A DNA stretch of 64,000 nucleotides from positions 24,196,001 through 24,260,000 of the forward strand of contig JAWQUS010000007.1 in NCBI GenBank assembly GCA_036365455.1, in the 5' to 3' direction. Position 1 is the first letter of the stretch; each line of letters begins with the position of its first letter. The stretch comes from Macrosoma leucophasiata. Its lineage: Eukaryota > Arthropoda > Insecta > Lepidoptera > Hedylidae. Made by a program: the position numbers and the translations under genes. Under the pieces are notes generated by a model, which searched no databases, was not told where the DNA came from, and worked only from the letters and a program-made list of their open reading frames with translations. Of this stretch, positions 1-11,560 are shown piece after piece.

Positions 1-89
1 CACAGATAGTATATGACACAGCGTGACAATAGGGGGGAGGAGTCCGAAGCAGAGCAGATATCCGGATAAAAAGTAATTAATACAATTAT

Positions 90-262
90 TTGATCACCAT
101 CACTCCAGCCGAAAGACGTCCACTGTTGGACAATTCCCCAAAAATGTCGTCAATAGGGGAGGATATGCCATAATCACCACGCCTCGCATGCGGATTAGTG
201 ACCGCAATGCAGGCAGTTTTGTCGCGGGACGCTGCTGGCCGTCCCTCGTTATTGTATTAAAA
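90..262 (-). mobile_element. RTE-type LINE 3' region (family E), reverse orientation
   Basis: On the minus strand this ends with the tail seen in lepidopteran RTE elements: a CAGTGGACGTCTTTCGGCTG-like segment followed by a short ATGATG-type run. Further in, the reverse strand carries the peptide-like stretch ATAIANPHA, also seen in the copy at 31780. Three related copies lie at 31780, 36007 and 58379. The copy is short and broken, with no usable reading frame. Assignment to RTE is inferred from the tail and from memory of lepidopteran repeats. Confidence 0.6.
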
Positions 263-1195
263 GAAAAATAAAAAAATACTTTCATTTTCTAAAAACGTCG
301 CAGTAATCAACCCACAAATTAACTTTTTTCTCCATAGTTATTGGGACGCTGATAGCGGATCGATCGACTGATCGTTTCATATCTAATTTGGCGCGATCTA
401 CCGATTGGAGGTAAGATATTAGAATTGACCGTTACACGTTACGATTTTTTACACCGATCGACCAAACAAATCCACGTGTTGATATGTAGTAAAAAGAGGT
501 GTACTCGCATTACATTAACGCGAGCGATCTAGAAGGCTCCACGTTACAACGTGTGCGTTCGCGTATTATTACATAATTAGTTCGCGTAAACATTGAAATA
601 ATTGCACTTGATATTAGTCCTTGTCTATTAGGGTTGCCACCTGTACTCTGTAATAGAGTTTCATGATCTCTCACATAAAGTATCCAAAAGTACAAAATAA
701 CTTGTACAAGCTGATCTTCCCAAAATCATTGTGTGCGTGCTATGACGTATTACGTTAACATGTACATGTACATCTTTTTAAATATTGAAATGGATGTGTG
801 TAAGCGTCTCTTCTCAAGATGTACGTAGAACTTCGAAGCCTCAGTTCCTTTGTCTCTGGTACTTTAACCTATTCCCAAAACCTGCGACCACACCTGCATG
901 CACCTACTTTATAATATCAATAGAGCCGAGCGTGCTGCAATACTCTATAAAACGTCCTATCATTATGATGTTGAAAATTTTATCTCGATGTATAGTCATT
1001 TTCTACATTCAGAACACTCTAAAGAACTTCCCTTAACTTATTTACTCATGACTTTTGATTAAAAAAAAGCGGCAACCCTATTCGATGTATGTAGCATAGC
1101 ATATCTTGGGTTTTTCGCACTTTCGCGTTTATGTTGTTTGAACGTTTCACTTAAGGAATTGAAATTGCTACTGATTGCAGCGTTCCTGGTAAATT
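263..1195. other. No gene or recognised repeat seen
   Basis: AT-rich sequence. The small open frames (around 510-695 and 785-1036) have no recognisable motif, no codon bias and no splice context. Nothing supports a gene. Confidence 0.5.
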
Positions 1196-1325
1196 TGAAT
1201 GTAGATGCGTTGCCACTCCTGAGCCAAATTAAAATACGTTAGCGCTGAACACAGGTAGTGTTCAGCGCTACGTAACGTAACGTCACCACACCACTGGCTT
1301 AAATTAGGTAATGTGGTGGAAATGG
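1196..1325 (-). mobile_element. Degenerate SINE-A fragment
   Basis: Patches match the reverse strand of SINE-A: GATGCGTTGCCACTCCTGAG near 1203, the GTGCTGAACAC-type core near 1241-1268 (here duplicated as an inverted pair GCGCTGAACAC...GTGTTCAGCGC) and AGGTAATGTGGTGG at 1307. The order is kept but intervening parts are lost. Confidence 0.5.
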
Positions 1326-1392
1326 AAAAGAGATAAATTATATACATTGAATCTTAAATAAACATGATCTAGAAATAAACTATTCCAAATCC

Positions 1393-1688
1393 ACTACTAC
1401 TACGCTGAGGTCCTGGGTTCGATTCCCGGGTAGGGGCTCATCAGAAATAATAGTGTAAAGTCCTTTATGTCTGGTTCTATTGGGATTTTTCCATTTTCTG
1501 GAAATTTCCCAGTACCTCGAAGTTTGGTAATGTGCCCGGAGATGTCAACAGGCTCGCCACCTGTTACATGGGCCAAAAACGTAACCGGCGAATCGTGAAT
1601 GTTTGCATGTACCTATGCTTGAATGCATGCATTTACCTCTGCCTACCCCTTCGGGGATTAAAGGCGTGAAGTTACTTTAAAAATAAAC
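1393..1688 (+). mobile_element. SINE-B (tRNA-derived), lightly 5'-truncated
   Basis: A polymerase III B-box-like GGGTTCGATTCCCGGG lies at 1415-1430, followed by the SINE-B body also found at 5518, 20766 and 58909 (landmarks: GTTTGGTAATGTGCCCGGAG, CACCTGTTACATGGGCC, CCCCTTCGGGGATTAAAGGC). It ends in GTGAAGTTACTTTAAAAATA. The A-box half of the tRNA-like head is eroded here but present in the copy at 20766. Confidence 0.85.
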
Positions 1689-1742
1689 ATAAGCAATAAG
1701 CAGCGCAGGTACAATTCAAGTCATTCAATTAAAAAAAAAACA

Positions 1743-1937
1743 AAATACGCTTACACTCACAGCCCCACAGTAGGTATAAACCTGTGTCGTGGGTGCCGTT
1801 GTACACATACACAAACACCCAGACCCGAAACAAATATCTGTAGGCCATACAAATATTTGTCCCGGTGCGGGGATCGAACCCGCGACCCTTCGAATCAAAC
1901 GGTCATCTCATACCGCTGGATTAACCGGGTCGTCAAA
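1743..1937 (-). mobile_element. SINE-G (tRNA-derived), reverse orientation
   Basis: The reverse strand begins with a tRNA-like head (ACCCGGTTAATCCAGCGGT, then a B-box GGGTTCGATCCCCGC at about 1866-1880) and continues into a body with TTTGTATGGCCTACAGATAT and TACAACGGCACCCACGACAC. A second copy lies at 29729-29948. The anticodon arm is not conserved between the two copies, so this is a SINE head and not a tRNA gene. Confidence 0.8.
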
Positions 1938-2451
1938 GACGACGGGTTCAGTGACTAAAGATGCACTGTGGCCCCATGGCTTTTAGTGTAGATTCATTTG
2001 ACCTTTTGGCCTCTTGTCATATGTATGAAATATGAACATATCAAGTAGGCCATTTCTTGCTCATGTTCACATTCTGAATTGCTTGTTTTGTCAAGTAGAA
2101 AACTAGCCTTAATTTTCATCAGATTCTGGCGAAGCTATGTTACTGCACCGATAGGACGAAATAGGGAATGTATTGAGCAATAAACTCTCTCCTGTTACTG
2201 TGGCAGTAAAATACCTCTTATTCTTGGTACCATTTAGCGGCAGATTAGAGAAAAATAGTTGCTCGGTCCCTTGCTCACGACGCTCAATTCTTGGAGTTTT
2301 CTTTTCAAGCCTTAATTTTTGATGATATTGAAAAAACACCAAACCGGCCTTTTTTCCTTCTATGTTCTTTCTGTTCATGTCCTCAGAAGTTCGTTTTTAT
2401 AGAAAACATAGGTGTCTTCAATTGTTTTTGTTCTAGCCAAGCTATAAGCTG

Positions 2452-2614
2452 TACCAATAGGACGAAATAGGGAATGTATTGAGCAACAAATCTTTTATCG
2501 ACGTGGCATCTGCAGCAGGCAATTGAGATGAATGGCCGTCGCGCCCGTGCCGGTTTCTCGGAAAACTAAGCTTAGACCGGCGACACACTCGCCGGGAAAT
2601 GCCTTCCGTAGACA
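2452..2614 (+). repeat. Local repeat D, copy 1
   Basis: About 160 bp matching 3258-3452, sharing GAAATAGGGAATGTATTGAG, CAGGCAATTGAGATGAATGG and GGTTTCTCGGAAAACTAAGC. The first ~30 bp recur alone at 2154-2186, so this motif occurs three times within 1.1 kb. The copies flank a hAT-type MITE at 2661. No coding signal or termini recognised; family unknown. Confidence 0.7.
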
Positions 2615-2660
2615 CACGGAATAGCACGGCTGGAAGTCTCTTTTCTTTGATACTTAAAAG

Positions 2661-2952
2661 CGTAGAGCAACGCGGCTCACCGGTCGCGGCGGATCGGAGG
2701 GGAGTAGCCATAGCGTGTATTACCGATGCAAAACAGTCTGTCATTTTTTGCGGGGGAAATGCGTGCGACACACACGCACACTACAAAAATCGTCTATTAC
2801 TACGAAACTCACACCTTGACTGTAACAAAATACAGAAACAATTTCACGCACACATTTAAACATCTAAGCGACAGGTATAGGCCTATTTGGGCTTGTACTT
2901 TGAAAGAGGGGAAAGCCTGCATATGGCTACTCCCCTCCGGTGTTGCTCAATG
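2661..2952 (-). mobile_element. hAT-type MITE (family M1), short subtype
   Basis: A 292-bp element with terminal inverted repeats (CGTAGAGCAACGCGG... at the left, ...GTTGCTCAATG at the right). It is flanked by an 8-bp duplication, CTTAAAAG at 2653-2660 and CTTAAAAA at 2953-2960 (7 of 8). An 8-bp duplication is the mark of the hAT superfamily. The right terminal repeat lacks a ~20-bp GC-rich internal piece present at the left, the hallmark of the short subtype. It encodes no transposase. Confidence 0.9.
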
Positions 2953-3257
2953 CTTAAAAATTAACTTGAATAGTCTCTACAAGATTTAAACTCTCGCTCC
3001 TGCTAATAGGAATGTTGTTACTTCTTTTTTGGATGAAACGTAATCGTTTTATCAAAACAGGTTCAATTTAATAACAGATTATGAAAAGCAGTGGTGTTCG
3101 GTGAGTCCGTTCCTTTACTTATGCGCGCTACTCTTGCAGATTCAGTTATTTAATAAAATCTTCCTTGAATATGTATAAAAATCTTTTTTTTTCATTGTAT
3201 GCTATCATTTGATCCAAATAGCTTCAGTTTAGGCAAAACAGTGTTGTTGAGTACTAA

Positions 3258-3452
3258 AAGGATGAAATAGGGAATGTATTGAGCAACAAATCTGATATTG
3301 ACGTGGCATCTAAAGCAGGCAATTGAGATGAATGGCCGTCGCGTCGTGTCCGTACCGGTTTCTCGGAAAACTAAGCTTAGACCAGCGACACACTCGCCGG
3401 AAAAGCTTGGCTTTTACCGGTGACATACTCGCAGGAAAACGCCTTCCGCAGA
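3258..3452 (+). repeat. Local repeat D, copy 2
   Basis: Second long copy of the repeat at 2452-2614, about 800 bp downstream. It extends further right and carries an internal near-duplication, ACACTCGCCGGAAAA then CATACTCGCAGGAAAA. It probably reflects a local segmental duplication or two insertions of an unnamed element. Confidence 0.65.
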
Positions 3453-3763
3453 ATCCGCAGTTACTTCATAAGTACCCTCTACTTTGTTTTTTTCAATTGT
3501 TAATCATTGAGAACGGTTACCCCATAAATTATGATCTGAAAATATTTACTTTCAGTTAAGTCTCACTGCAGGACACAAGCAAGAGAAAAATGTAATATAA
3601 TAACTGTAGGTACACTGTGCGCGTTGCTACGCCACCAACTAAAATATGACAGTGGCGCCATCTGTAGAATTTGCCAACTCAGAAACCTTCGTGGGCTCAT
3701 ACACAACAACTTTGCTAAAGATCATCACATGATCAAATGCGTAGTAAACGATTCTATAAAGGA

Positions 3764-3948
3764 CTAGCGGCCCGCCCCGGCTTCGCCCGCGCTGCTCTGC
3801 TCCTATTAGTCATAGCGTAATGTAAGCTATCCTATCTCTCAAGTTGGATCAAACTGCACATGGTGTGCGAATTTTATTATAATCGGTTAAGTGGTTTAGG
3901 AGTCCATTGAGGACAAACATTGTGACACGAGATTTATATATATTAAGA
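3764..3948 (-). mobile_element. Mini-Helitron, reverse orientation
   Basis: On the minus strand the element starts TCTTAATATATATAAATC at 3948, ends GGGCGGGCCGCTAG at 3764, and sits exactly between A and T. A 5' TC, a 3' CTAG and insertion between A and T are the Helitron rules. At 185 bp it is non-autonomous with no Rep/helicase. The sequence is of a type common in moths and butterflies. Confidence 0.85.
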
Positions 3949-5452
3949 TATACAGACAAACATTCATTTTTATATATCGGTGGTCTAGAAGACAAACATG
4001 CTAAGTAGGGTGACGATGGTCGGGGATGAATATTTAATATCAAATAAAGCTTCTTCTTTAAATTTAATAAATGATCTGAGTGTATTTACAACAATAAATA
4101 ATTAATTTTAATTAGAACTATGCTTGAAGTCTTTACAAAAAATAAATTAATCTTAAATCAGTCGGCGGTTATATTTTTTGTGTTGCTTTATTGCTGATGA
4201 AACCAAACATCTTACTGGCTGGAATTAATTTTATATTTTAGGCAATTAACTAAATTATGCTTAATTCAAAGTAATCAATTTGGTAAATAAAAAAACGCAT
4301 TTTATAAACAGTGTCTAAAAGTAAGACCCGATAGTCTTACTTAAGAATCAAGATCTTAGGTACATCTATGAAATCGATAAAATAGCATTTATAAACAGTA
4401 AATTAAAGAGATTTAAAGATTTTACATAATTTGAAATTTACTATTACAAGTTTTTTAAAGTTGTTATTAATTATGGTGGTTAGGTTAAGGATAATAGTGA
4501 TCAGAAATTAAACGTAAGGCTTTTCTAAATAGTTACCCTTAAAATTTTAACATGTTCTAAAATTTCTAAGTTTTGATTTCAGTTTCAATAAACAATTGAC
4601 GTCTTACATTAATTTAAATCTGCAAAATTTTTCAAATTATGTTTTCTTTTTTTTTCTTTTATTTTTAAACCAATTTTCATACTGATCAGTCCAGAAATTA
4701 GAAAATTTTTATACACAAACTTTACCCTCTAAAGGGGTAAAAAGGGGGTTTACCCCTTTAGCGGGAAATTTTGTCCATGTCATCTCAAGTCATCTACACA
4801 GATCATTTTTTATCGTAATCAAGATCTTTTGTACATATTTTCATACTTCTAAGTCCAGAAATGAGAAAATTCAATATAAACTACATCCCTTAGGGGGTCG
4901 AATTTCTAAAAATCCTTTGTTAGTGCTCATTTACATCATGAAAAGAACTCCAGTACCAAATTTAAAGTTTCTTGGTACAGACAATATTTTCGGCTGTGTG
5001 TTGATATCTAAGTCAGGTTTACCCTTTATTTAGGTATATTACTGTAATACGAGAATAAATTAGCATCATTAATAACCGGCCGGGCCTTCGATCTTTTGCG
5101 TTTAGATTGTTGTTTAATTTCAAAACACCGGTCACAGTGGCAAATATCAAAGGAAAGGTACCTATATCAATTCCCTATACACCTTAGACCAGTGATTCCC
5201 AAAGTTGTCCATATAGACATGGGGTCCATGGGACTCGATGGGGGTCTACGTAGGCGTGAATAAAATTTGGAAATATGGGAATGTGATATAAATGTAGCAA
5301 GGAGGGGTACAAGGGGGTCCACGGAAACCAGAAAAAAAATGAAAGGGGTCTACAAGAAAAAATAGTTTGGGAACCTCTGCCTTAGACTATGCGTAATAGG
5401 CTACCTCGTTGTCAGTGACGAAATAAATAAACAGAGCTGAAAATGAAAAATC
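3949..5452. other. AT-rich, no gene; unclassified interspersed repeat near 4670-4990
   Basis: Mostly low-complexity AT-rich sequence. From about 4670 to 4990 the text looks repetitive, with two near-repeats of TCCAGAAATTAGAAAATTTT / TCCAGAAATGAGAAAATTC about 170 bp apart. A small inverted repeat (ACCCTCTAAAGGGGTAAA / TTTACCCCTTTAG) lies at 4724-4758. No reading frame of interest. Confidence 0.4.
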
Positions 5453-6019
5453 TTATGGTGGCCGAGTTCCAATGCAGGGACTCCAGGCCGTAGGCACCAC
5501 CATATTACCTTAATCTAAACGTAACTTCACGCCTGTAATCCCCGAAGGGGTAGGCAGAGGCAAATGCATGCATTCAATCATACATGCAAACACCCACGAC
5601 TCGCCGGTTACGTTTTGGCCCATGTAACAGGTGGCGAACCTGTTGCCATCTCCGGGCACATTACCAAACTCCGGGGTACTGGGAAACTTCCAGAAAATGG
5701 AAAAATCCCAATAGAAGCAGAGATAAAGGATTTTAAACCGATATCTCTAATATCCCCCGACCCGAGAATCGAACCCAGGAACCTTAATCTACCTGCGGAC
5801 AAATGGTAGTGTTCAGCACTATCGTGTTCCGGTTAGATGGTAATCTATGGCCATGGAATAACTAGCGCAGAGACGTATCACCTAAGGTCTCGGGCCTAAG
5901 GTCAACACATCACTTCATTTTGACCTCTGGTTTTTGTTTAGACGTCCATAGGGTGCAGTCATCACTTAACATCCATGTGAACTGAATGCTAGGTTGCCAC
6001 CTACGTTACATAAAAAAAA
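5453..6019 (+). mobile_element. SINE-A split by a SINE-B insertion
   Basis: The 5' part (5453-5517: GGTGGCCGAGTTCC..., TAGGCACCACC) and the 3' part (5792-6019: AATGGTAGTGTTCAGCAC, ATCACTTAACATCCATGTGA, poly-A) together give one SINE-A. The gap is exactly a SINE-B bounded by the 11-bp duplication ACCTTAATCTA (5507-5517 and 5781-5791). SINE-A therefore predates this SINE-B. Confidence 0.92.
5518..5780 (-). mobile_element. SINE-B inserted in SINE-A
   Basis: A reverse-strand SINE-B from the B-box region (GAATCGAACCC at 5767-5777 on the plus strand) to its 3' end GGCGTGAAGTTACG near 5518. It lacks the first ~40 bp of the tRNA-like head seen at 20766, a common 5' truncation. An 11-bp target duplication flanks it, as expected for target-primed insertion. 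A 64-residue open frame inside it is incidental. Confidence 0.92.
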
Positions 6020-6200
6020 TGAAGCTGGATCTTAGCGACAGTTTGTACCTTCACATTTGATTGACTCATAAGTCTTGAGTGAGTCTCAATTATATGGGGT
6101 TATACACTACACCTGACCGGTTGTTTTGACGTACGCCATCAAATCGTCGCTTGCATATATAACTTATGGAGGTGCGAGAGAGACACGTATCATTTGTATC

Positions 6201-6515
6201 CATAGAGCAACACGGGCCACCGGCCGCTGCGGACCGGAGGGGATTAGCCATATGCAGGCTTTCCCCCTCTGTCAAAGTACAAGCAAAAGTGTTCCTGTGC
6301 CTGTCGCCTAGATGTTTAAATGTGTGCGTGAAATTGTTTATGTATTTTGTTAAAGTCAAAGTGTGAGTTTCGTAGAAATAGACGATTTTTGTAGAGTGTG
6401 TGGGTGTCACACGTATTGCCCCCCGCAAAAAATGATAGACTGTTATTCACCGGTAATAAACGCTATGGCTACTCCCCTCCGGTCCGCCGCGACCGGTGGC
6501 CCGTGTTGCTTTATG
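6201..6515 (+). mobile_element. hAT-type MITE (family M1), long subtype
   Basis: 315 bp, flanked by a perfect 8-bp duplication TTTGTATC (6193-6200 and 6516-6523). Both ends carry the full ~52-bp terminal inverted repeat, starting CATAGAGCAACACGGGCCAC and including the GC-rich GGCCGCNGCGGACCGG segment and GGGGANTAGCCATA. The interior is AT-rich with ACGATTTTTGTAG and no protein-coding remnant. The right terminus has one change (TTTATG for TCTATG). Confidence 0.95.
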
Positions 6516-6524
6516 TTTGTATCC

Positions 6525-6800
6525 CGTGCGGGATCTGCGTCAACGTCTGGCTCAGTTAGTTGCGAGTGGTGGACAAGTGTGGCTCTACCTCGACGTCGGA
6601 CGTCACTGATGCGGTTTTCGCTTAATTATTTGCAATTAAATTTATGTAATAGTGTTCGTTTTATAGCTGCGTTTTATTCAGTCAACGTTTCGACCCCGCC
6701 GCGATCGTACAGCCCTTAATCCTTGAGACGTTTGTGACAGTGTGCCGTGTTTTGTTTGTGTTAATGTGCTCAAAGGGACTGTTCGCTGGTGTCTGAAGTG
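6525..6800 (+). promoter_or_regulatory. CpG-rich patch, possible non-coding first exon
   Basis: Directly after the MITE the sequence becomes unusually rich in CG dinucleotides (GACGTCGGACGTCACTGATGCGG, CCCCGCCGCGATCGTACAG) compared with its AT-rich surroundings. Two arthropod-initiator-like TCAGT motifs occur (6552 and 6679). A splice-donor-like GAAGTG|GTATGT lies at about 6800. No long open frame is present. This could be a promoter with a 5' UTR exon; it could also be chance composition. Confidence 0.25.
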
Positions 6801-9770
6801 GTATGTTATTGCTTATTTTGTATGTGATCTTCGTCCTGAGGGAAATCTAACAGATATGGCTTTGAAGTAGGTGAATAACAGGTAAATGTTTTGGGAAGGG
6901 CTAATCTAAACAACTTTTATCTCCCTGGGTACAAGGAAAATGTTGTTTGGGTTGCATTCATCAAATGTCGTTACATGGTTTTGTTGTATTTCTGGAGAAT
7001 GCCTAGATCTCTGAGACCTTTTGGTCTGTTAGACTGCTTTAGATATTCATGCTTTGTAATTAAAGCTTTAAAATGAAATGCTATTAATAAGGTAAAATCC
7101 ATGTAAATCGGTACATTTTGAATGAAACAAATTGCCATGTCGTAGTTATAGTATATCATTTTAACTACTATTGATAGTATCCAATCGGCATGCAACATTT
7201 ATGAGGCTTCGTTGAAAACTCAGTAGGTAATGTGATCAATTAATATAAATGAGGTGTGCCTTAAAAGGAGTACATAGAATCTTTACGCACTAGATGCTAA
7301 GCAAGAATGTTTGACAAACTGACTAATTTGCACTTCATGTGGATACCGCTCACGATTTGTGCCTTCATTATCCGTGGTTCGCAGGACAATTAGCTGAATA
7401 ATAATCTGTCGGTGATCAGAAAAGTGTCCACTCAAAGGACCTTTTGACTTGGTCAAGGCAATCAAGTTTGAGGATCCATTACAATTCCTGGACAGATAAG
7501 GGGAAAATGGATATTTGGGCAAAAAAACTGATGTGCCGGATGAGATCAAAAGATAAAATGCCAATGACTACAGAATCCGTCCCTACTTGCGAAATTGTAT
7601 CAACGAATAACAGACCAGATAGCTAGCTTAACTCCCTACATCGTTGAAAGCGAATCTGAAGAACCTATTTCCGCTCTACAGATTCCCTTCATACGAATAA
7701 TAGCTTTTTATACGTACAAAATAAATGCAGATGTTATTTTAATTAGAAATATTATAATTATTATTGTATCAAGCCGGTTATTTTGAATTGACCGGTTAAG
7801 TCCCGGATTCCAATCGAAATGTTAATTTCTGTGTACCTACGCAGTGATGCGTTCACATTAGGTCGATAAACGCATTTGGTTTTACCAATCTGGCCTCTTT
7901 AATACGTACCAAATACTTTTAACTATTAGTCAGGATGGACTGAGTACCTACTATGTGAATGTGACATGTTTTGTGTCCAATGACGTCACCGTCTACTATA
8001 ATGGGATAATCATAATTATATCGAAATGATAGGAAACAATGACGCGTCAACGTCCTTCAGAAGTTCATCGCAAAATAGTATTAATTGACCGCCAATTAAA
8101 TACCATAGTAAACAAATCGCGTGCAATGAGTCATGCTCTTATAGATAACGTTCGGCGCCGGTGCTAGCGGAAATACTGATTTACAGAATTATCCTTAAAT
8201 TGTTTATGTTCTGTGCCGATCCTCTTGTCCGCATTTTATTTACACAGTAATTGTTGTGGTTGCTTCATTTAGATGTTTGCTTACCTAATTTTTTTGACAT
8301 TTTATCATACCAATAAAAATCAATTTCACTCAGTAGTAAAATATCCAAACTCCTCTATACAGACCCAGATTAAATATTAGTACCCACCGACTGTTATATT
8401 TTTTGCTATAACTTTTGCGAGTGAATAGAAAAAGATGGCAAGAAAAGTATGGCATCGGAATGATAAAAAATAAATACATAAGACAGCCATATAATGTAGA
8501 CTACCTGTAATTCTATATATTAGTAGTAGTAGAAGCTTTTGCACTCGATACGTATTTATTGTGACCTTGTATCAATCCGCTTCGATGTCATGGTCAGTTG
8601 GGCAGTCGTGGCTCAACCCTTACTTTGAGAGGTTGCGTCGGCTAAATATTATAATGCAAAAAGAAATCACTACAGACAGGCACATGAATTGAATAGATGA
8701 CATTTAAAAATTGCGTCAGTGCCCTAGGAGTACATGGGTATCACAATTAACACGGTTGTTTTCTTTAGACTGTGGTACTATTAAGAAACTGTGGTCCCTG
8801 GTTTCATCGCTAGACTGTAATGGTTTTTGACATTTTGACATGGTCTGAGCAAATGGCTTAATTTATGTATTTCTTCATAAAGTCTATCTACATACACAGG
8901 TTCCCCAGATTGTTTACATCATTTTAAAACACTTGTTAAATAAAATTTCGAATTTAGAATCATCAAAAGCATAAAATTTCTGTAGGTAAATTAACGGTGC
9001 TTAAAATTTTCGCATTTCTACACTGCGACTTCGATTGAAATATAATCATGGTGTACTATTAAGTTATTTATGTATAACATACTTAGTAAGTGTTTAAATA
9101 AGTACAATTTCTAAAAATCTATCTCATATCGCTGTTATTGTTTCATGTTAATGTAAGACCCGTAATAACTGTCACATTCATACACAAAAAGATCTCCTAC
9201 CCTAGTAAATCAATATGGCGCAAAGTGCAGGCTTATAGCACCATCAAAAGATATTATTATGAACAAACAAATCACCAATTTGTTGGCTAATAAACATTGT
9301 GATTAGCAATGGGATGTTAATCCCAATGGTCGATATCCTGTTGCTCAATATAATTGCCACAGATTTATAATTGGAACGACGATGAGTTTGGGGTTTTTCT
9401 TATTTCTGTGTGACCAGTAAAAGGAGCACCTGAGAAATGCTTACCGTTTTCTAAGGATATTTTGCAACATCAGACCAACGTGGTGCCTTGACGGAATGTT
9501 TTATACATATCTTTATACGCCAATTTAAAAAAATCCCATATTGTAGTTCGAAAGACGGAAGTTCGTTCCACATTTGACATATTCTAACATAAAGGTAATA
9601 GGTAATATCATAGTTCTGGGGAGTTTTTTTTTGCCGTTCATTTTCGGAATTGCTAAATTGCCTGTTTTGTTAATTTCTGTGACACCACGTAAGAAACGAG
9701 ACAAAGCAAATAACCATTCAGTTTAGGGTCCGTTAAATATATGGAAGATAAAACCGTTAAATAGTTTTGT
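6801..9770. other. Nearly 3 kb with no supported gene
   Basis: AT-rich, with only short open frames (for example 6891-7076 and the reverse frame 7283-7564) lacking recognisable domains or splice context. If the CpG patch upstream is a first exon, this would be intron. No repeat family from elsewhere in the window is recognised here except possible short fragments. Confidence 0.4.
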
Positions 9771-9774
9771 TTCA

Positions 9775-10547
9775 GTGAGTGTAGCTCGTGAAAACCTAAT
9801 AACACGTCATTATTTAACTAGTCATCTTAGTTTCACGCCTCACATAGAGTTACTTACGTCAAGAATAAGAAAATTAATTTACGTGTTTAAAATTCTCCGA
9901 GATGTAGCCGAATCTAAGGTGGTCAGAAGAATTTACTTTGCACTTTGCCAATCGCTCTTGACCTACTGTGTAGCTGTCTGGGGTGGAGCTCCAAAGACCA
10001 CCCTCTTAAAGCTAGAGAGAGCGCAAAGAGCTGTGCTTAAAGTCGCTACTCGCCGTCCTATTCTTTACTCGACTGAAGAATTATACAAGAACTGTGAGGT
10101 GCTTACAGTTAGGCAATTATTTGTTGTTAATACAATTTTACTGCAACACCATCACACGCCGTATAGAGTAATAAATAAAAGGCGGAAGGATAAAGTTTGC
10201 CTTCCTTACAAAGCTAATAATGCATTTGCTAAAAGATTCTTCTGTTATCAGGGCCCACAGTTATATAATAAACTTAATAAACGCCTTAATATTTATCCGT
10301 TATCAAGCAAAACATTAAAAATAATCGTGACCCAATGGCTTCAAAAACTAAATTATGTAAATACAGAACAATTTATCACAGGTAATTGAAAAAAATAAAC
10401 AAAAAAAAAAAATGAAATAAGTTTTACTACCTACATCCTAGTAGGCTAGCAGACTCCACATATAGAATAATCGCACCTACACACAAACACCAGCACACCC
10501 ACACACTCTTTCTCACTCACTCACTCACTCACTCACTCACTCACTCA

Positions 10548-10600
<53 letters not shown>

Positions 10601-11017
10601 ACACTCACTCACAAACACACCACTTACACATACATTTATTCATTTATCTACATTTTTGCCATATATCATTCCTTTACTATTTTTTACATTAGTGTTGATT
10701 TTTTGTACTTTATATTTATTTTATTAACCTTAGTTTTCTTAACTTTAAGCTGTTTGCTGATATTCGACAATAGTCACAGTCTTACGCTCATAATTACAAA
10801 CTTGTAATAAATGGAAATATTTTACACAAGGGTTGGGACTAGTGCTTTTAACACAAGTTATTCTTAATAACTTAGCAAAAGTGCTAGTTGCGACAAACAT
10901 AATATTATGAAATCATATTACTAATAAGGATTCCTCACAAATGTACTACTGTGTTCTTCATTTTATTGTAATTTGTTATATGCAAATAAACTTATATTAT
11001 TATTATTATTATTCCAC
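9775..11017 (+). mobile_element. LINE 3' portion: C-terminal reverse-transcriptase region and long 3' UTR
   Basis: The open frame 9775-10389 encodes about 190 residues typical of the thumb and C-terminal part of a LINE reverse transcriptase: RIRKLIYVFKILRD, then LCQSLLTYCVAVWGG, then LLKLERAQRAVLKVATRRP, then LTVRQLFVVN. The element is 5'-truncated; the catalytic FADD region is absent. After the stop at 10387 there is an A-rich run, a long microsatellite, ~360 bp of UTR with AATAAA at 10986, and a tail of ATT repeats to about 11014. The motifs suggest the CR1/L2/jockey side of the LINE tree; exact clade unresolved. Confidence 0.8.
10495..10632. repeat. Compound CTCA/CA microsatellite
   Basis: A CTCA run followed by more than 20 CA units, then CTCACA units, lying within the 3' UTR of the LINE at 9775. 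Likely length-variable and prone to slippage. Confidence 0.95.
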
Positions 11018-11560
11018 TTATTTATTGATCCAACTTATTAAATAATTTTTTACATATATATGTATAAAAAAACAACAAATATATATATAAAAAATTAAAA
11101 AATAGTGTGCCGCCGGCAGCGAGAGCAGGGTCCAAGCTGCCGGTGGTTAGGGACACAGAGACAGGAACCTCCTCACTATACGTGCCGTGCCGAGGAGTAC
11201 TGCTTTCTGTATCAGACCCTTGATCCATCCACCTAGCGAGAGCCTCTTGAGATGTTGGTCGAGGCTCTTCGCTATCAGCCCGTTCACCGATACGACTATC
11301 GGCACAATGATGGCCGAATCCACATCCCACATGGCGACAACCTCGTGAGCCAGATCAAGATATTTTATTTCCTTGTCTTTTTCGGCTTTCACGAGATTCT
11401 CATCATGCGGGACGGTGATGTCGATCATCATTACGCGGCGCTCCGAGCGATCTATCACCACTATATCAGGCTTATTGGCAACAATAGTCCTGTCAGTGAT
11501 GATAGATCGGTCCCAATACATCGTGACATGGTCATTTTCCAGAACTGGGTCGGGCACAAT
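11018..11560 (-). mobile_element. 3' end of a LINE with restriction-like endonuclease (R4/Dong-like)
   Basis: The minus-strand frame 11557-11147 encodes ITDRTIVANKPDIVVIDRSE, then a hydrophobic strand ending in ID, then VPHDENLVKAEKDKE. The spacing PD-(14 residues)-D fits the restriction-like endonuclease that sits C-terminal to the reverse transcriptase in R2/R4-group LINEs. The copy is 5'-truncated at about 11560 and has a frameshift near its end. TAA/ATT repeats abut it on both sides (10994-11014 and 11561-11573), matching the TAA-repeat target known for the Bombyx element Dong. Identity with Dong itself is inferred. Confidence 0.7.

Noticed and set aside
1860..1935. Possible tRNA gene (strong B-box) on the minus strand
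   Set aside because: Same head-plus-body occurs at 29729; the head runs on into a SINE body and the anticodon arm differs between copies.
7283..7564. Reverse-strand 93-codon frame containing FSDHRQ, reminiscent of a LINE endonuclease SDH motif
   Set aside because: No other endonuclease motif is found around it and the frame is short; could be chance.
10495..10632. Possible regulatory or CRISPR-like repeat
   Set aside because: Simple CA/CTCA microsatellite without spacers, inside a LINE UTR.
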